This document shows, one piece after another, positions 35,349 to 44,102 of a DNA stretch of 64,000 bases (its first letter is position 1; each line of letters opens with the position of its first letter). Source of the stretch: Nocardia blacklockiae. GTDB lineage: Bacteria > Actinomycetota > Actinomycetes > Mycobacteriales > Mycobacteriaceae. The position numbers and the translations under genes were made by a program. Location of the stretch: positions 62,001 to 126,000 of the forward strand of contig NZ_JADLRJ010000012.1 of assembly GCF_015477355.1 (NCBI RefSeq), read 5' to 3'. A model generated the notes under the pieces. That model searched no databases, had not been told where the DNA came from, and worked only from the letters and a program-made list of their open reading frames with translations.

Positions 35349-36836
35349 TCAGTCGTCGAGTTCGGCGTGCATCAGGTAGACGTTGTAGTCGCTCCAGGTG
35401 CTGATGGTGAAGTAGAGGTCCGAGCCGGTGGACCACGGGTGGATGAAGCCGCCGTAGAGCTCGGGGTACTGGCTCACCGGGACCGTCGGCGTGCTCTCCG
35501 ACCAGACCCCTTGGGGCGAATTCGCCTCGCGCACAACGATGGCCGCCTTCGCGGTGTCCAGGTAGCTCAGCTGCCAGACCGCGCGGGCCGGGTCGTAGCG
35601 CACCGACAGCTCGCCGGCGGGCCCGTCGACGATCGGGGTGGCCGACTGCGCGCCGCCGACCGGCGTCCAGGAGCCGTCGCGCCAGTATTGGTAGGCGGTG
35701 GTGTCGAGCACCTGGTCCTTGGGCACTCGGGCGAGGCCCACCGAGCCGAGCCGGGTGTTGGGCGTGCCGAACATGTACACGTAGTCGCCCTGCGGAACCA
35801 TCGCCGCGACTTGGAAATTCGCGAGTCCGAAGATGTTGTCCCAGCGCGCGTGCGGGTCCTTGGTCCAGGTCTGGCCGTGGTCGTCGGAGTAGGCGATGCC
35901 GCCGTAGTTGGTGTAGAAGGTGCCGGGCACACCGTTCCAGGTGCGAATCGACATGTAGCTCAGGTACTGCCGGTAACCGGTCGGTGAATCCGGTTGCGGC
36001 AGTGCGAATCCCGAGGTCGGAATGGTGGTGATCTCGATATTGTCCTTCTTGCGGCTCGACAGCACCTCCGCGGCGTGGCAGCGGTCGTCGGTGACCATGC
36101 GGTCCAGCACCATACCCTGGCTCAGGTCCCGGTTGCTGCTGAAGCCGAGCAGGTTGCTGCGCCAGTCGCCGCCCATCCCGCCCGGCGGATGGAAGCCGAC
36201 GCCGACGGTGTCGCCGAACGCCACCGCGACCTCGTCGGGCGCGCTCTCCCACATGATTCCGAGATCGGTGCCGTAGACCTGCCACCGCTTGTCGGTGCGA
36301 TTGACCGACTGCGCGCCGGTCAGCTTGGCGACCTCGCGCACCGCGCGCACGCCGGGTGCGGGCGGGGCGGGCGTGCGGGGCGCGGCCTCCACCGGCGGTT
36401 CGGCGTGCGGCGGGGGCGGCGGCACCGGGTCCGGCGAGGGTCCCGGGGGCAGCGCGAAATAGAACGGCTGCGGTTTGAGCAGCAGTTCGGGCAGGCCGAG
36501 GCGACCCAGCGGGCCGGGCGGCGGCTCGGGCGTGTCGGTGAGGTCCGGACAGGGATTCGCGCACGGGTCCGGCAGCAGCTCCAGTTGCGTGCGCGTGGGC
36601 GGACCGGCGGGCGCGGGACCCGGATCGGCCGTGACCACCGGGTAGGGCACCGGCACCTCGAGCGTCTTCGGGACCAGCCCGGCATGGGTCGGCGCCGGGT
36701 CGGCCGGGCACGGTCCCACCCCGGGAGTGGCTGCGGGAGAACCGGGTTCGGCGTGGGCCGCAGCGTGCTGCGTACCCATCAACGCCCCGGCACCCACGAC
36801 GATCGCTCCAACGGCAGCCAGCAGCCGCACGGCCAT
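35349..36836 (-). CDS. Secreted DUF4185 protein, possible D-arabinan hydrolase
   Basis: The 495-residue product starts with a signal peptide (AVRLLAAVGAIVVGAGALMGTQHAAAHA, cleavage near residue 28). About 130 Pro-rich residues lead to the DUF4185 beta-propeller-like domain: GIMWESAPDEVAVAFGDTVGVG, WRSNLLGFSSNRDLSQGMVLDRMV, YTNYGGIAYSDDHGQTW and MFGTPNTRLGSVGLARVP. From memory, DUF4185 proteins of mycobacteria have been shown to be endo-D-arabinanases (GH183), so envelope arabinogalactan or LAM remodelling is the leading idea. The Pro-rich stretch could span the cell wall. ATG 36836 was chosen for the signal peptide and the GGGGTTGG just upstream. The EmbR-like regulator lies 1 kb away. Confidence 0.85.
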   Translation of the reverse strand: MAVRLLAAVGAIVVGAGALMGTQHAAAHAEPGSPAATPGVGPCPADPAPTHAGLVPKTLEVPVPYPVVTADPGPAPAGPPTRTQLELLPDPCANPCPDLTDTPEPPPGPLGRLGLPELLLKPQPFYFALPPGPSPDPVPPPPPHAEPPVEAAPRTPAPPAPGVRAVREVAKLTGAQSVNRTDKRWQVYGTDLGIMWESAPDEVAVAFGDTVGVGFHPPGGMGGDWRSNLLGFSSNRDLSQGMVLDRMVTDDRCHAAEVLSSRKKDNIEITTIPTSGFALPQPDSPTGYRQYLSYMSIRTWNGVPGTFYTNYGGIAYSDDHGQTWTKDPHARWDNIFGLANFQVAAMVPQGDYVYMFGTPNTRLGSVGLARVPKDQVLDTTAYQYWRDGSWTPVGGAQSATPIVDGPAGELSVRYDPARAVWQLSYLDTAKAAIVVREANSPQGVWSESTPTVPVSQYPELYGGFIHPWSTGSDLYFTISTWSDYNVYLMHAELDD

Positions 36837-37181
36837 GGTCCAACCCCTCGACACCGTGTCTTGCGCGAATACGGACGCCGCGAACGCCGCGCGGCCTCTC
36901 ACCCGCGCCAGACACTACCGGGACGAACGCGGCGATTCGCGGCATTCCGCGCCGATGTCCCGCGGATGCGACGCGGGCTAGGGCGACGGCGGCCGCGCAC
37001 CTGGTGTCCACCCCCAACGGCACCGCCAGCGCAGGGCGCGTGCACATCGCCCTACCGGCGGAGGCCGCGACCACATCGGAGTGCGGTCGAAGCCGACCGC
37101 AGGCTGGACAAGGTCGCGAAGGACTCTCAGGGAACGCGTTTACAGTGGACCCCGAACCACGAATTCCCCTCGGAGCGCCGT

Positions 37182-37520
37182 ATGTACGTGGACCACACAG
37201 TCGCCTCGCGCACCCTCGCCACCGCGGCCGTCCTACTCACCCTCGGCATCGCCGCGGCCCCGGCCGCATTCGCCGCGCCCCGGGACGGCGGTGCGCTGCC
37301 GCCGGGTTCGAGCGGTGCCGCGCCCAGCGCGGGCGGTTCCGGCTGGTCGAACGATCCTCGCGAAACAGTGCTGCTGCCACCGGCACCCGAGGAAGACGGC
37401 GGCTACCCCTTCTACGTCAACTGCGCCCAGGTCCGCGCCGAACACAAGGGCCCGCTCTACGCCGGACAGCCCGGCTACCGCCCCCAGCTGGACCCCGACA
37501 ACGACGGCGTCGCCTGCTGA
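37182..37520 (+). CDS. Secreted excalibur-domain protein
   Basis: The 112-residue product has a signal peptide (ASRTLATAAVLLTLGIAAAPAAFAAP, cleavage near residue 32), a Gly/Ser-rich linker and a C-terminal excalibur domain: YVNCAQVRAEHKGPLYAGQPGYRPQLDPDNDGVAC. That domain has the paired Cys and the DPDNDG calcium-loop. Excalibur domains bind calcium at the cell surface; here it stands alone without a nuclease or hydrolase. ATG 37182 has CGGAGC upstream. It is divergent from the DUF4185 gene and converges on the EmbR-like gene. Confidence 0.9.
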   Translation: MYVDHTVASRTLATAAVLLTLGIAAAPAAFAAPRDGGALPPGSSGAAPSAGGSGWSNDPRETVLLPPAPEEDGGYPFYVNCAQVRAEHKGPLYAGQPGYRPQLDPDNDGVAC

Positions 37521-37580
37521 CCGCGGGCACGGGATCGCTGTTCACACAACAGCGCCCGGCGTCCCTACACAGGGACGGGC

Positions 37581-37655
37581 GGAAGCCCCACGGTTTGAGT
37601 GGGCAGCGGACCCCACGGTTCGAGTGGGCAGCGGACCCCACAGTTCGAGTGGGCA
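37581..37655. repeat. Three 25-bp tandem repeats before the EmbR-like stop
   Basis: Units at 37581-37605, 37606-37630 and 37631-37655 share CCCACGGTTCGAGTGGGCA with few changes. Each holds a small stem CCCAC/GTGGG. They lie between two convergent genes and could act as stacked hairpins at both 3' ends. Confidence 0.88.
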
Positions 37656-37671
37656 GTATTCCGCGTCGCCC

Positions 37672-38790
37672 TCACTCCTCCGCGCGGAACACCAGCACCG
37701 TCGCCCCGATGCGCACCATGTCGCCGTCGCTGAGCATCGCGCCGCTGTCGATCGCCTGCTCGTTGATGAAGATGCCGTTGGCGGAGTGCAGGTCCTTGAT
37801 CAGGAGACCGGCGCGGCTGGGCTGGATGTGCGCGTGGTAGCGGCTGACCTTGGGGTCGTCGAGCACCAGGTCGTTGTCGGTCATGCGGCCGATCTTCAAG
37901 CCGGACTTGGTGATCGGGACCGTCCGGCCGTCGGGCAGCCGCAGCAGCCCGCCGCGGGCGCTGCGCGGCACCTCGGTGACGGTCTCGGTCATGGCCTTGG
38001 CGATCCGCTCGGCCTGGGCGATGGCGAGGGTGTTCAGCGGTTCCTGCCGCAGCACCCGCTGCTCCAACTCCACCAGCGCGGGGCCGGGATCGATGCCGAG
38101 TTCGTCGGCCAGCACCGACCGCACCCGGCGGCAGGCGTCGAGCGCGTCGGCCTGGCGTCCGGACAGGTACAGCGCGGTGATCAGCTGCGCCCACAGCGGC
38201 TCGCGCAGCGGGTGCGCGTTCGTCATCGACACCAGCTCACCGACCACCGAAGACGCCCGCCCGCAAGCGATCTCGGCGTCGATGCGCGCGGAGGCGACGA
38301 GCAGCCGCTCCTCGTCCATGGCGGTCGCGAAGCTCTCGGCGAACGACAGGCCGGACAGATCGTCGAGCGCCTTGCCGCTCCACTCGGCCAGCGCCGTGGC
38401 GAACCGGCGCGCCGCGCCCTCGTGATTGCCGGCGTCGGCCGCCTCGGTCCCCGCGCGCCGCGCCAGCTCGAAACGCCCCAGATCACAACCGCTGTCGGGG
38501 ACCTCGAGCCGGTAACCCGACGATTCCGTGCGCAGCACCGTCGCCGGGTCCACCCCCGAATTGCGCAGCGCCTTGCGGATATTGGAGACGAACACCTGCA
38601 GACTGGCCTGGTAGGAATCCGGCGGCTGCTCGTTCCACACCATGTCCGCCAGCGCCTGCGAGGACACCGCGCGCCGCCGGTTCACGGTCAGCGCGGCCAG
38701 CAGCGCCCGCGGCTTCGGCCCGCCCACGGGCACCGGCACGCCGTCGACCAGCAACTGCACCGGCCCCAGGACCCGCACATCCAAGCTCAT
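37672..38790 (-). CDS. EmbR-like SARP regulator with FHA domain
   Basis: The 372-residue protein has an OmpR-like winged helix (LDVRVLGPVQLLVDGVPVPVGGPKPRALLAALTVNRRRAVSSQALADMVW), a bacterial transcriptional activation domain (about residues 95-240) and a C-terminal FHA domain (LKIGRMTDNDLVLDDPKVSRYHAHI ... DLHSANGIFINEQ). This three-part layout is that of mycobacterial EmbR, which is phosphorylated by PknH and activates the embCAB arabinosyltransferases. The FHA residues Gly-Arg, Ser-Arg-x-His and Asn-Gly are intact, so phosphothreonine binding is expected. Two genes with FHA-type ligand motifs lie in the same window. ATG 38790 matches the family start. Confidence 0.92.
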   Translation of the reverse strand: MSLDVRVLGPVQLLVDGVPVPVGGPKPRALLAALTVNRRRAVSSQALADMVWNEQPPDSYQASLQVFVSNIRKALRNSGVDPATVLRTESSGYRLEVPDSGCDLGRFELARRAGTEAADAGNHEGAARRFATALAEWSGKALDDLSGLSFAESFATAMDEERLLVASARIDAEIACGRASSVVGELVSMTNAHPLREPLWAQLITALYLSGRQADALDACRRVRSVLADELGIDPGPALVELEQRVLRQEPLNTLAIAQAERIAKAMTETVTEVPRSARGGLLRLPDGRTVPITKSGLKIGRMTDNDLVLDDPKVSRYHAHIQPSRAGLLIKDLHSANGIFINEQAIDSGAMLSDGDMVRIGATVLVFRAEE

Positions 38791-38942
38791 GGACCCCTAC
38801 CTAACACGCAGCGTGCCCACCCGTCGACCCTGGGTATAGCACCGAATCACGGTCCCGGCGTCACGAAGCCCTTCGCCGCCGGAACCCTTGCCGCCCCGGC
38901 GCACCGGAACCTTCCATCCTCTCAGCGCACCGAAACGACACA

Positions 38943-38973
38943 CCCCAGGACCCCCGAAAACGAGGTCCTGGGG
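38943..38973 (-). terminator. Terminator hairpin after fba
   Basis: A 10-bp perfect stem, CCCCAGGACC (38943-38952) with GGTCCTGGGG (38964-38973), has an 11-base loop. It begins 25 bases after the fba stop on the minus strand. The sequence that follows has only scattered T residues. Confidence 0.75.
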
Positions 38974-38998
38974 CCGCGTGGCGAGGGACTCGGCGGTC

Positions 38999-40036
38999 CT
39001 ACTTCGCGCTGACGGACCTGCCCGCCGACTTCAGGTCGTTGCAGGCCTCGATCACGCGCTCGGCCATCGAGGTCTCGGCCTTCTTCAGGTAGCTGCGCGG
39101 GTCGTAGACCTTCTTGTTGCCGACCTCGCCGTCGATCTTCAGCACGCCGTCGTAGTTGGCGAACATGTGCGCGGCGATCGGGCGGGTGAACGCGTACTGG
39201 GTGTCGGTGTCGACGTTCATCTTCACCACGCCGTACTTCAGCGAGTCCTCGATCTCGGACTTCAGCGAGCCCGACCCGCCGTGGAAGACGAAGTCGAACG
39301 GCTTCGAGCCCTCGGGCTGACCCAGCTTGGCGGCGGCCACGCGCTGGCCCTCGGCCAGCACCTCGGGACGCAGCTTCACATTGCCCGGCTTGTACACGCC
39401 GTGCACGTTGCCGAAGGTCGCGGCCAGCAGGTACTTGCCGTTCTCGCCCGCGCCCAGCGCCGCGATGGTCTTCTCGAAGTCCTCGGGCGAGGTGTAGAGC
39501 TTGTCGTTGATGGCGTTCTCGACGCCGTCCTCCTCACCGCCGACGACGCCGATCTCGACCTCGAGGATGATGTTCGCGGCCGCGCACTGCTTCAGCAGTT
39601 CGGTCGCGATCTCGAGGTTCTCGTCGATCGGGATGGCCGAGCCGTCCCACATGTGGGACTGGAACAGCGGGTGCTGCCCGGCCTTCACGCGCTCCTGGGA
39701 GATCGCGATCAGCGGCCGGACGAAACCGTCCAGCTTGTCCTTGGGGCAGTGGTCGGTGTGCAGCGCGATGGTGACGTCGTACTTCGCGGCCACCACGTGG
39801 GCGAATTCCGCCAGGGCGACCGCGCCGGTCACCATGTCCTTCACACCCTGGCCGGAGCCGAATTCGGCGCCGCCCGTGGAGAACTGGATGATGCCGTCAC
39901 TGCCGGCCTCGGCGAAACCGCGGATCGCCGCATTGATCGTCTCCGACGACGTGCAGTTGATCGCGGGAAAAGCGAAGGAGTTCTCTTTGGCCCGACCGAG
40001 CATCTCGGCGTAGACCTCCGGAGTCGCGATGGGCAC
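38999..40036 (-). CDS. fba: Class II fructose-bisphosphate aldolase
   Basis: This zinc enzyme cleaves and forms fructose 1,6-bisphosphate in glycolysis and gluconeogenesis. The 345-residue protein is almost colinear with the mycobacterial enzyme: PIATPEVYAEMLGRAKENSFAFPAINCTSSETINAAIRGFAEAGSDG, the metal motif ALHTDHCPKD, LEVEIGVVGGEEDG, GNVHGVYKPGNVKL and VFHGGSGS for the phosphate. GTG 40036 has GGAGG at a proper distance and begins exactly at the family N-terminus; upstream extension is not family-like. It is divergent from dedA, as in Rv0363c-Rv0364. Confidence 0.97.
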   Translation of the reverse strand: MPIATPEVYAEMLGRAKENSFAFPAINCTSSETINAAIRGFAEAGSDGIIQFSTGGAEFGSGQGVKDMVTGAVALAEFAHVVAAKYDVTIALHTDHCPKDKLDGFVRPLIAISQERVKAGQHPLFQSHMWDGSAIPIDENLEIATELLKQCAAANIILEVEIGVVGGEEDGVENAINDKLYTSPEDFEKTIAALGAGENGKYLLAATFGNVHGVYKPGNVKLRPEVLAEGQRVAAAKLGQPEGSKPFDFVFHGGSGSLKSEIEDSLKYGVVKMNVDTDTQYAFTRPIAAHMFANYDGVLKIDGEVGNKKVYDPRSYLKKAETSMAERVIEACNDLKSAGRSVSAK

Positions 40037-40235
40037 TGCAGTGACCTCCGTGTTGTGGTGCGAACGACAACTCTGTTCCCAATACCCTAAGTTCCGCCGT
40101 CGCCCGAGTGGAAGGCGGGCTGCGGTCCGGCCCCCTGGACCGAAATCCGCCGCCCCCGCGGCGACGACCAGCAACCTTCTGTGAGGTTCCCGTGAGGTTC
40201 GGTGCGATAGCGATACTGCCGGTACTGTGGGGGCC

Positions 40236-40961
40236 GTGACCTTGCTGGCCATATCTGACGCTGTCGCGAGCAACTTTTCGATCAAGGAGTTGCTCGACCC
40301 GATGTACCTGCTCACGGATTCGCCGCTGCGTCATGCTGTGCTACCGGCCATCCTGGTCATCGTCTTCATCGAGACCGGTCTGCTGTTCCCGATCCTGCCG
40401 GGCGATTCGCTGCTGTTCACCGGCGGCCTGCTGGCCGCTCAGCCGCATCCCCCGGTGAGCATCTGGGTGCTCGTTCCGGCGACGGCGCTGGTCGCCATCG
40501 CGGGTGACCAGAGCGCCTACTGGATCGGCCGGGCCATCGGCCCCGCCCTGTTCCAGAAGCAGGACGGGCGTTTCTTCAAGCAGCGCTATGTCACCGAGAC
40601 GCACGAGTTCTTCGAGAAGCACGGTCCGAAGACCATCATCCTGGGCCGGTTCGTGCCGATCGTGCGCACGTTCATGCCGGTGCTGGCGGGCGTGTCGAAG
40701 ATGACCTACAGCAAGTTCCTGACGTTCGACATCATCGGCGGCATCGCCTGGGGCGGCGGCGTCACCGTGCTGGGCTACTTCCTGGGCAATGTCGCGTTCA
40801 TCCGCGACCACGTCGAGGCCATCTTCCTGCTGATCGTGCTGCTCTCCGTGCTACCTGCCATCATCTCGGTCGGCCGCAAGCTGCTGCACCGCGAACCCGC
40901 CCTGGCCGACGCGGCCGACACCACCGAGATCCCTGTACCGACGAACGAACCCACGCGCTGA
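40236..40961 (+). CDS. DedA family membrane protein, first copy (Rv0364-like)
   Basis: The 241-residue polytopic protein has the DedA/SNARE-associated (VTT) signature: FIETGLLFPILPGDSLLFTGGLLA, AGDQSAYWIGRAIGPALF and the re-entrant segment ILGRFVPIVRTFMPVLAGVSKMTYSKFLTFDIIGGIAWGGG with the conserved FxPxxRT Arg. DedA proteins are linked to undecaprenyl-phosphate or phospholipid flipping and membrane potential. I chose GTG 40236 because GGGGG lies just before it; GTG 40227 would add three residues. The second copy follows after three bases. Confidence 0.88.
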   Translation: MTLLAISDAVASNFSIKELLDPMYLLTDSPLRHAVLPAILVIVFIETGLLFPILPGDSLLFTGGLLAAQPHPPVSIWVLVPATALVAIAGDQSAYWIGRAIGPALFQKQDGRFFKQRYVTETHEFFEKHGPKTIILGRFVPIVRTFMPVLAGVSKMTYSKFLTFDIIGGIAWGGGVTVLGYFLGNVAFIRDHVEAIFLLIVLLSVLPAIISVGRKLLHREPALADAADTTEIPVPTNEPTR

Positions 40962-40964
40962 CCC

Positions 40965-41738
40965 TTGCCGACCACGCCGCTACCCCTCGCACTGGGCGGA
41001 TTCGATCCGCTGCAGTCCGCCGGACCGGCACTCGTCTGGACCGTTGTCCTCGTCTTCGTGTTCCTCGAGTGCGCCCTCATCATCGGTCTGTTCCTGCCGG
41101 GCGACTCGATGCTGCTCACCGCGGGCATCGTGCTGGCCTCCCACGCCAGTGGCCATGCGCAGGTGTGGGGGCTGGCCGTCGCGACCATGATCGCCGCGAT
41201 CGCGGGTAATCAGGTCGGCTATGTCGTCGGCAATCGCACCGGTCATCATCTGGTCGCGCGGAAGAACGGGCGATACATCAACACCCGCAACCTGTCCCGG
41301 GTCAGCGATCTGCTGCACAAGCACGGTTTCGCCGCGGTGCTGGTGGCCCGCTGGATTCCGTGGGTGCGCACGCTGTGCCCGCTGGTCGCGGGCGCGGCGG
41401 GGATGGACCATCGCCGCTACACCGTGGCGAGCTCGATCGGCGCGGTGATCTGGGCGCCGGTGCTGCTGCTGGTCGGCTACTACGCCGGCGGCTTCCTGGA
41501 TCAGGTGTCGTGGCTGATGCCGACCGTGATCGGCACGCTGGTCGCGGGTCTGGTCATCGGGACCGCGCTCGGCGTGCGGCAGTATCGGATCGAAATGGCG
41601 CGTCCCGCCGAGGATTTCGACGTCGAGGATTTCGACGCCTCGGAGCAGCACACCGAACCCATCGCGATCCACCGCGCGCTCGACCGGGAATCGTCGCTGC
41701 TGCGCTCGGGGCGCAACGCCGAGGACGACCGGGCCTAG
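40965..41738 (+). CDS. DedA family membrane protein, second copy
   Basis: The 257-residue paralogue of the preceding gene has FLECALIIGLFLPGDSMLLTAGIVLA, AGNQVGYVVGNRTGHHLV, and VARWIPWVRTLCPLVAGAAGMDHRRYTVASSIGAVIWAPVLLLVGYYAGG, including the conserved Arg after WxPWVRT. Its cytoplasmic tail of about 50 residues is acidic (DFDVEDFDASEQHTEPIAI), which the first copy lacks. The start codon appears to be TTG 40965, three bases after the upstream stop, so it relies on translational coupling. The stop shares a CTAG with the convergent GH76 gene. Confidence 0.85.
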   Translation: MPTTPLPLALGGFDPLQSAGPALVWTVVLVFVFLECALIIGLFLPGDSMLLTAGIVLASHASGHAQVWGLAVATMIAAIAGNQVGYVVGNRTGHHLVARKNGRYINTRNLSRVSDLLHKHGFAAVLVARWIPWVRTLCPLVAGAAGMDHRRYTVASSIGAVIWAPVLLLVGYYAGGFLDQVSWLMPTVIGTLVAGLVIGTALGVRQYRIEMARPAEDFDVEDFDASEQHTEPIAIHRALDRESSLLRSGRNAEDDRA

Positions 41739-42934
41739 AGCCCCGCGGCCGTCACCGGGTAGGCCGATTCCATCAGCAACCAGCCCGACAGCTGCACCGA
41801 CAGGTCCCGTTCCGGCGTCGCGGACGCGGCGACCGAACCGCCCTTGGTGAAGTACGAGGCGCCCGAGGTGCCGGTGGGCAGCGTCGCCGGTTCGGTCCAA
41901 TCGTGACCGAACAGCGGGTCCCCCTCGACATCGAGCCGATGCTCCCACGCGGCGCGGGCCGAGGCGGTGACGATCGCGGCGGCCTTGCGGCGGGCGGCCC
42001 GCGGCTCCGCGCCGTCGCCGGGCAGCATCAACGCCACCTGCGCGAGGTAGCGAACGAGGATGCCGTTGAACAGGCCGCCGTCCCCGCCGCCGCCCCCGGT
42101 GACGACGCCGTCGCTGGTCAGGTGCTCCTCCACCGCATCGAGCAGCCGCTGCACGCGCGCGACGTGCAGGGACTCGTCGGAATGGACGGCCAGTTCGGTC
42201 TCCAGACCCAGCACCACGCCCTGGCAGTAGGTGAAGATCGGGCGCTCGAGGTCGCCGCCGGGTAGGTGGATGCCGTCGAAGATGAGTCCGGTCTCCGGAT
42301 CGCGCAGCCGCGCATCCACGAATTCGGCGATCCGCGTGGCCGTTTCGAAGTCGCCGAGGCGGGCGAGTACGACGCCGGTGGGGCCGTTGGCGGGCGCGTT
42401 GTAGAAATCCGAGTTCTTGCGCCACGGGACGGCGCCGTACTCGGGGTGGACACCGGCCGTCAGTTCCTGTTGCAGCGCCGTGAGTCCGTGGCGTACCTCG
42501 GTGATGCCCTGGGTGCGCTCGGCGCGTTCCAAAGCGATTGCCAGCCAGGCCATGTCGTCGTAGTAGTTGTTGGTCCAGCCGGTGATGTTGCGGATCCGGT
42601 GGGCGCGGGCGATGGCGGCGATGCGGTCCCGGCGCTCCGGCGTCTGCGCCCGGTTCGCGGCGTCGACGGCGACGTCGATCAGGTGCGCCTGCCACCAGTA
42701 GTTCCACGTGAGGAAGGCGCGCTCGGCGGCCGTCGACGGCCAGCCCACCACACCCAGCTCCGTGCCCGGAACCAGCCACAGCATGCGCAGATGCCGCGCG
42801 AGAATGGCGGCCTCGGCCTTGTCGGCCCGCTCGGACCAGGCCGCGGCGTCGGGCTCGGCCGCGGGGTTGGTCGTGCGCCGGGTGGGACGCGGCCGGGACC
42901 GCGGCGCTAACGCATCGTCGCCGTGCGGAGTCAT
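41735..42934 (-). CDS. Glycoside hydrolase family 76 protein (Rv0365c-like)
   Basis: The 399-residue (alpha/alpha)6 protein has the family-76 catalytic pair in NNYYDDMAWLA (Asp126-Asp127), along with NYWWQAHLIDVAVDAANR, WRKNSDFYNAPANGPTGVVLARLG and IFTYCQGVVLGLETELAVHSD. GH76 enzymes cleave alpha-1,6-mannan, which fits turnover of LM/LAM mannan cores. No signal peptide is present (the N-terminus is Arg/Pro-rich), so it is cytosolic or exported by another route. ATG 42934 is used; the first 30 residues are not conserved-looking. Position matches Rv0365c. Confidence 0.88.
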   Translation of the reverse strand: MTPHGDDALAPRSRPRPTRRTTNPAAEPDAAAWSERADKAEAAILARHLRMLWLVPGTELGVVGWPSTAAERAFLTWNYWWQAHLIDVAVDAANRAQTPERRDRIAAIARAHRIRNITGWTNNYYDDMAWLAIALERAERTQGITEVRHGLTALQQELTAGVHPEYGAVPWRKNSDFYNAPANGPTGVVLARLGDFETATRIAEFVDARLRDPETGLIFDGIHLPGGDLERPIFTYCQGVVLGLETELAVHSDESLHVARVQRLLDAVEEHLTSDGVVTGGGGGDGGLFNGILVRYLAQVALMLPGDGAEPRAARRKAAAIVTASARAAWEHRLDVEGDPLFGHDWTEPATLPTGTSGASYFTKGGSVAASATPERDLSVQLSGWLLMESAYPVTAAGL

Positions 42935-43029
42935 GGCTCAATGGTGCCAGCACCGCACGCTGTTTCGCGCCCGATTTGTTACGGAATCGACTCACGGCCG
43001 CGATGTGCCGGGCCATAGCTGTGCCGCCG

Positions 43030-44007
43030 TCACAACGAGTGCTGCCCGCCGGCCCGGTGTAGCCGGTCGGCGAGCGCTCGGCACCGGTCCCGGAATTCGG
43101 CGGGCTCCTCGAGGACGAAGTCGGCGTCCAGGAAGGCGAGGTTGAGCACCAGCCATTCGAACGAGTCGATCCAAGTGGTGACACGGCAGCGGTCGCCGGG
43201 CAGGGTTTCGATGTCGGAGTCCTGGAATTTCAGGATGTCGGCGACGCGGCCCGCGGGAGCGTCGACGACGACCACGGCCCGGTGCCGCGGCGTGGTGAGC
43301 GTGCCGCGCAGGTAGTCGGCGGCGGATTCGGCGGGGAGCGGGCGCGGGGTGAAACTGCCCGCGCCCGAGGTGATCTCGCTGATGCGGTCGAGGCGGAAGG
43401 TGCGCCAGTCGGCGCGGTCCCGGTCCCAGGCCAGCAGGTACCAGCGCAGGTGCCGGTGGACCTGGCGATACGGCTCGACGTGGCGGCGGGTGGTGGCGCC
43501 CGTGCGGGTGGTGTAAGTGAAGGCGACGTATTCGTGGCGGGCGGCGGCGGTGGCGAGTTCGGCCAGGACGTCGGCGTCGACGGGCGGGGCGAACTGGGCG
43601 GCGGCCTCGACCGTGGTGCGCAGTGCGGCGGCCCGCGCCCGCAGCCGCTTGGGCAGGAACTGGTCGATCTTGCCGAAGGCGCGGTCGGCGGCCGCGGCCA
43701 TGCCGGTGGCGCCCGCGTCGCCGGCGGCGGTGGTCGCGGCGAGCAGTCCGAGGCCGACGACCGTCGCCACCGCCTCCTCGTCGTCGAAGACCATGGGCGG
43801 CAGGGTGTTTCCGGCCGACAGACGATAGAACCCGCCCGGCCCCGGTTGGGTGCCGACCGGGTAGCCGTAGGCGCGCAGCCGCTCCACATCGCGGCGCACC
43901 GTGCGCGGGCTGGTCCCGAGCCGCTCGGCGAGTTCCGCGCCGCTGAACCGGCGGCCGGTTTGCAGGTAGGCCAGCAGGTCGAGCAGGCGGCGGGTGCTGT
44001 CGGCCAT
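43030..44007 (-). CDS. WYL-domain (YafY-type) transcriptional regulator
   Basis: The 325-residue protein has an N-terminal HTH (TRRLLDLLAYLQTGRRFSGAELAERLGTSPRTVRRDVERLRAYGYPVGTQPGPGGFYRL), a middle linker and a WYL domain (HVEPYRQVHRHLRWYLLAWDRDRADWRTFRLDRI), then the WCX extension. WYL domains bind nucleic-acid ligands or small effectors and often control DNA-damage or defence genes. ATG 44007 has AAGGA at good spacing. It is divergent, 95 bases apart, from the UvrA-like ATPase, so it probably regulates that gene. Confidence 0.9.
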   Translation of the reverse strand: MADSTRRLLDLLAYLQTGRRFSGAELAERLGTSPRTVRRDVERLRAYGYPVGTQPGPGGFYRLSAGNTLPPMVFDDEEAVATVVGLGLLAATTAAGDAGATGMAAAADRAFGKIDQFLPKRLRARAAALRTTVEAAAQFAPPVDADVLAELATAAARHEYVAFTYTTRTGATTRRHVEPYRQVHRHLRWYLLAWDRDRADWRTFRLDRISEITSGAGSFTPRPLPAESAADYLRGTLTTPRHRAVVVVDAPAGRVADILKFQDSDIETLPGDRCRVTTWIDSFEWLVLNLAFLDADFVLEEPAEFRDRCRALADRLHRAGGQHSL

Positions 44008-44102
44008 GTGCCTGGTCCTTTCCGTGTCCCGCACGATCATCTCCGCACCATGGTCGCAATTGCGGCCGGAAACTGTCCACATCTGCTCGTACGGTCGGGC
44101 GC

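Noticed and set aside
37590-37660. tRNA-like sequence (GGTTCGAGT)
   Set aside because: The T-loop-like string belongs to a 25-bp tandem repeat, and no acceptor or anticodon stem can be drawn.
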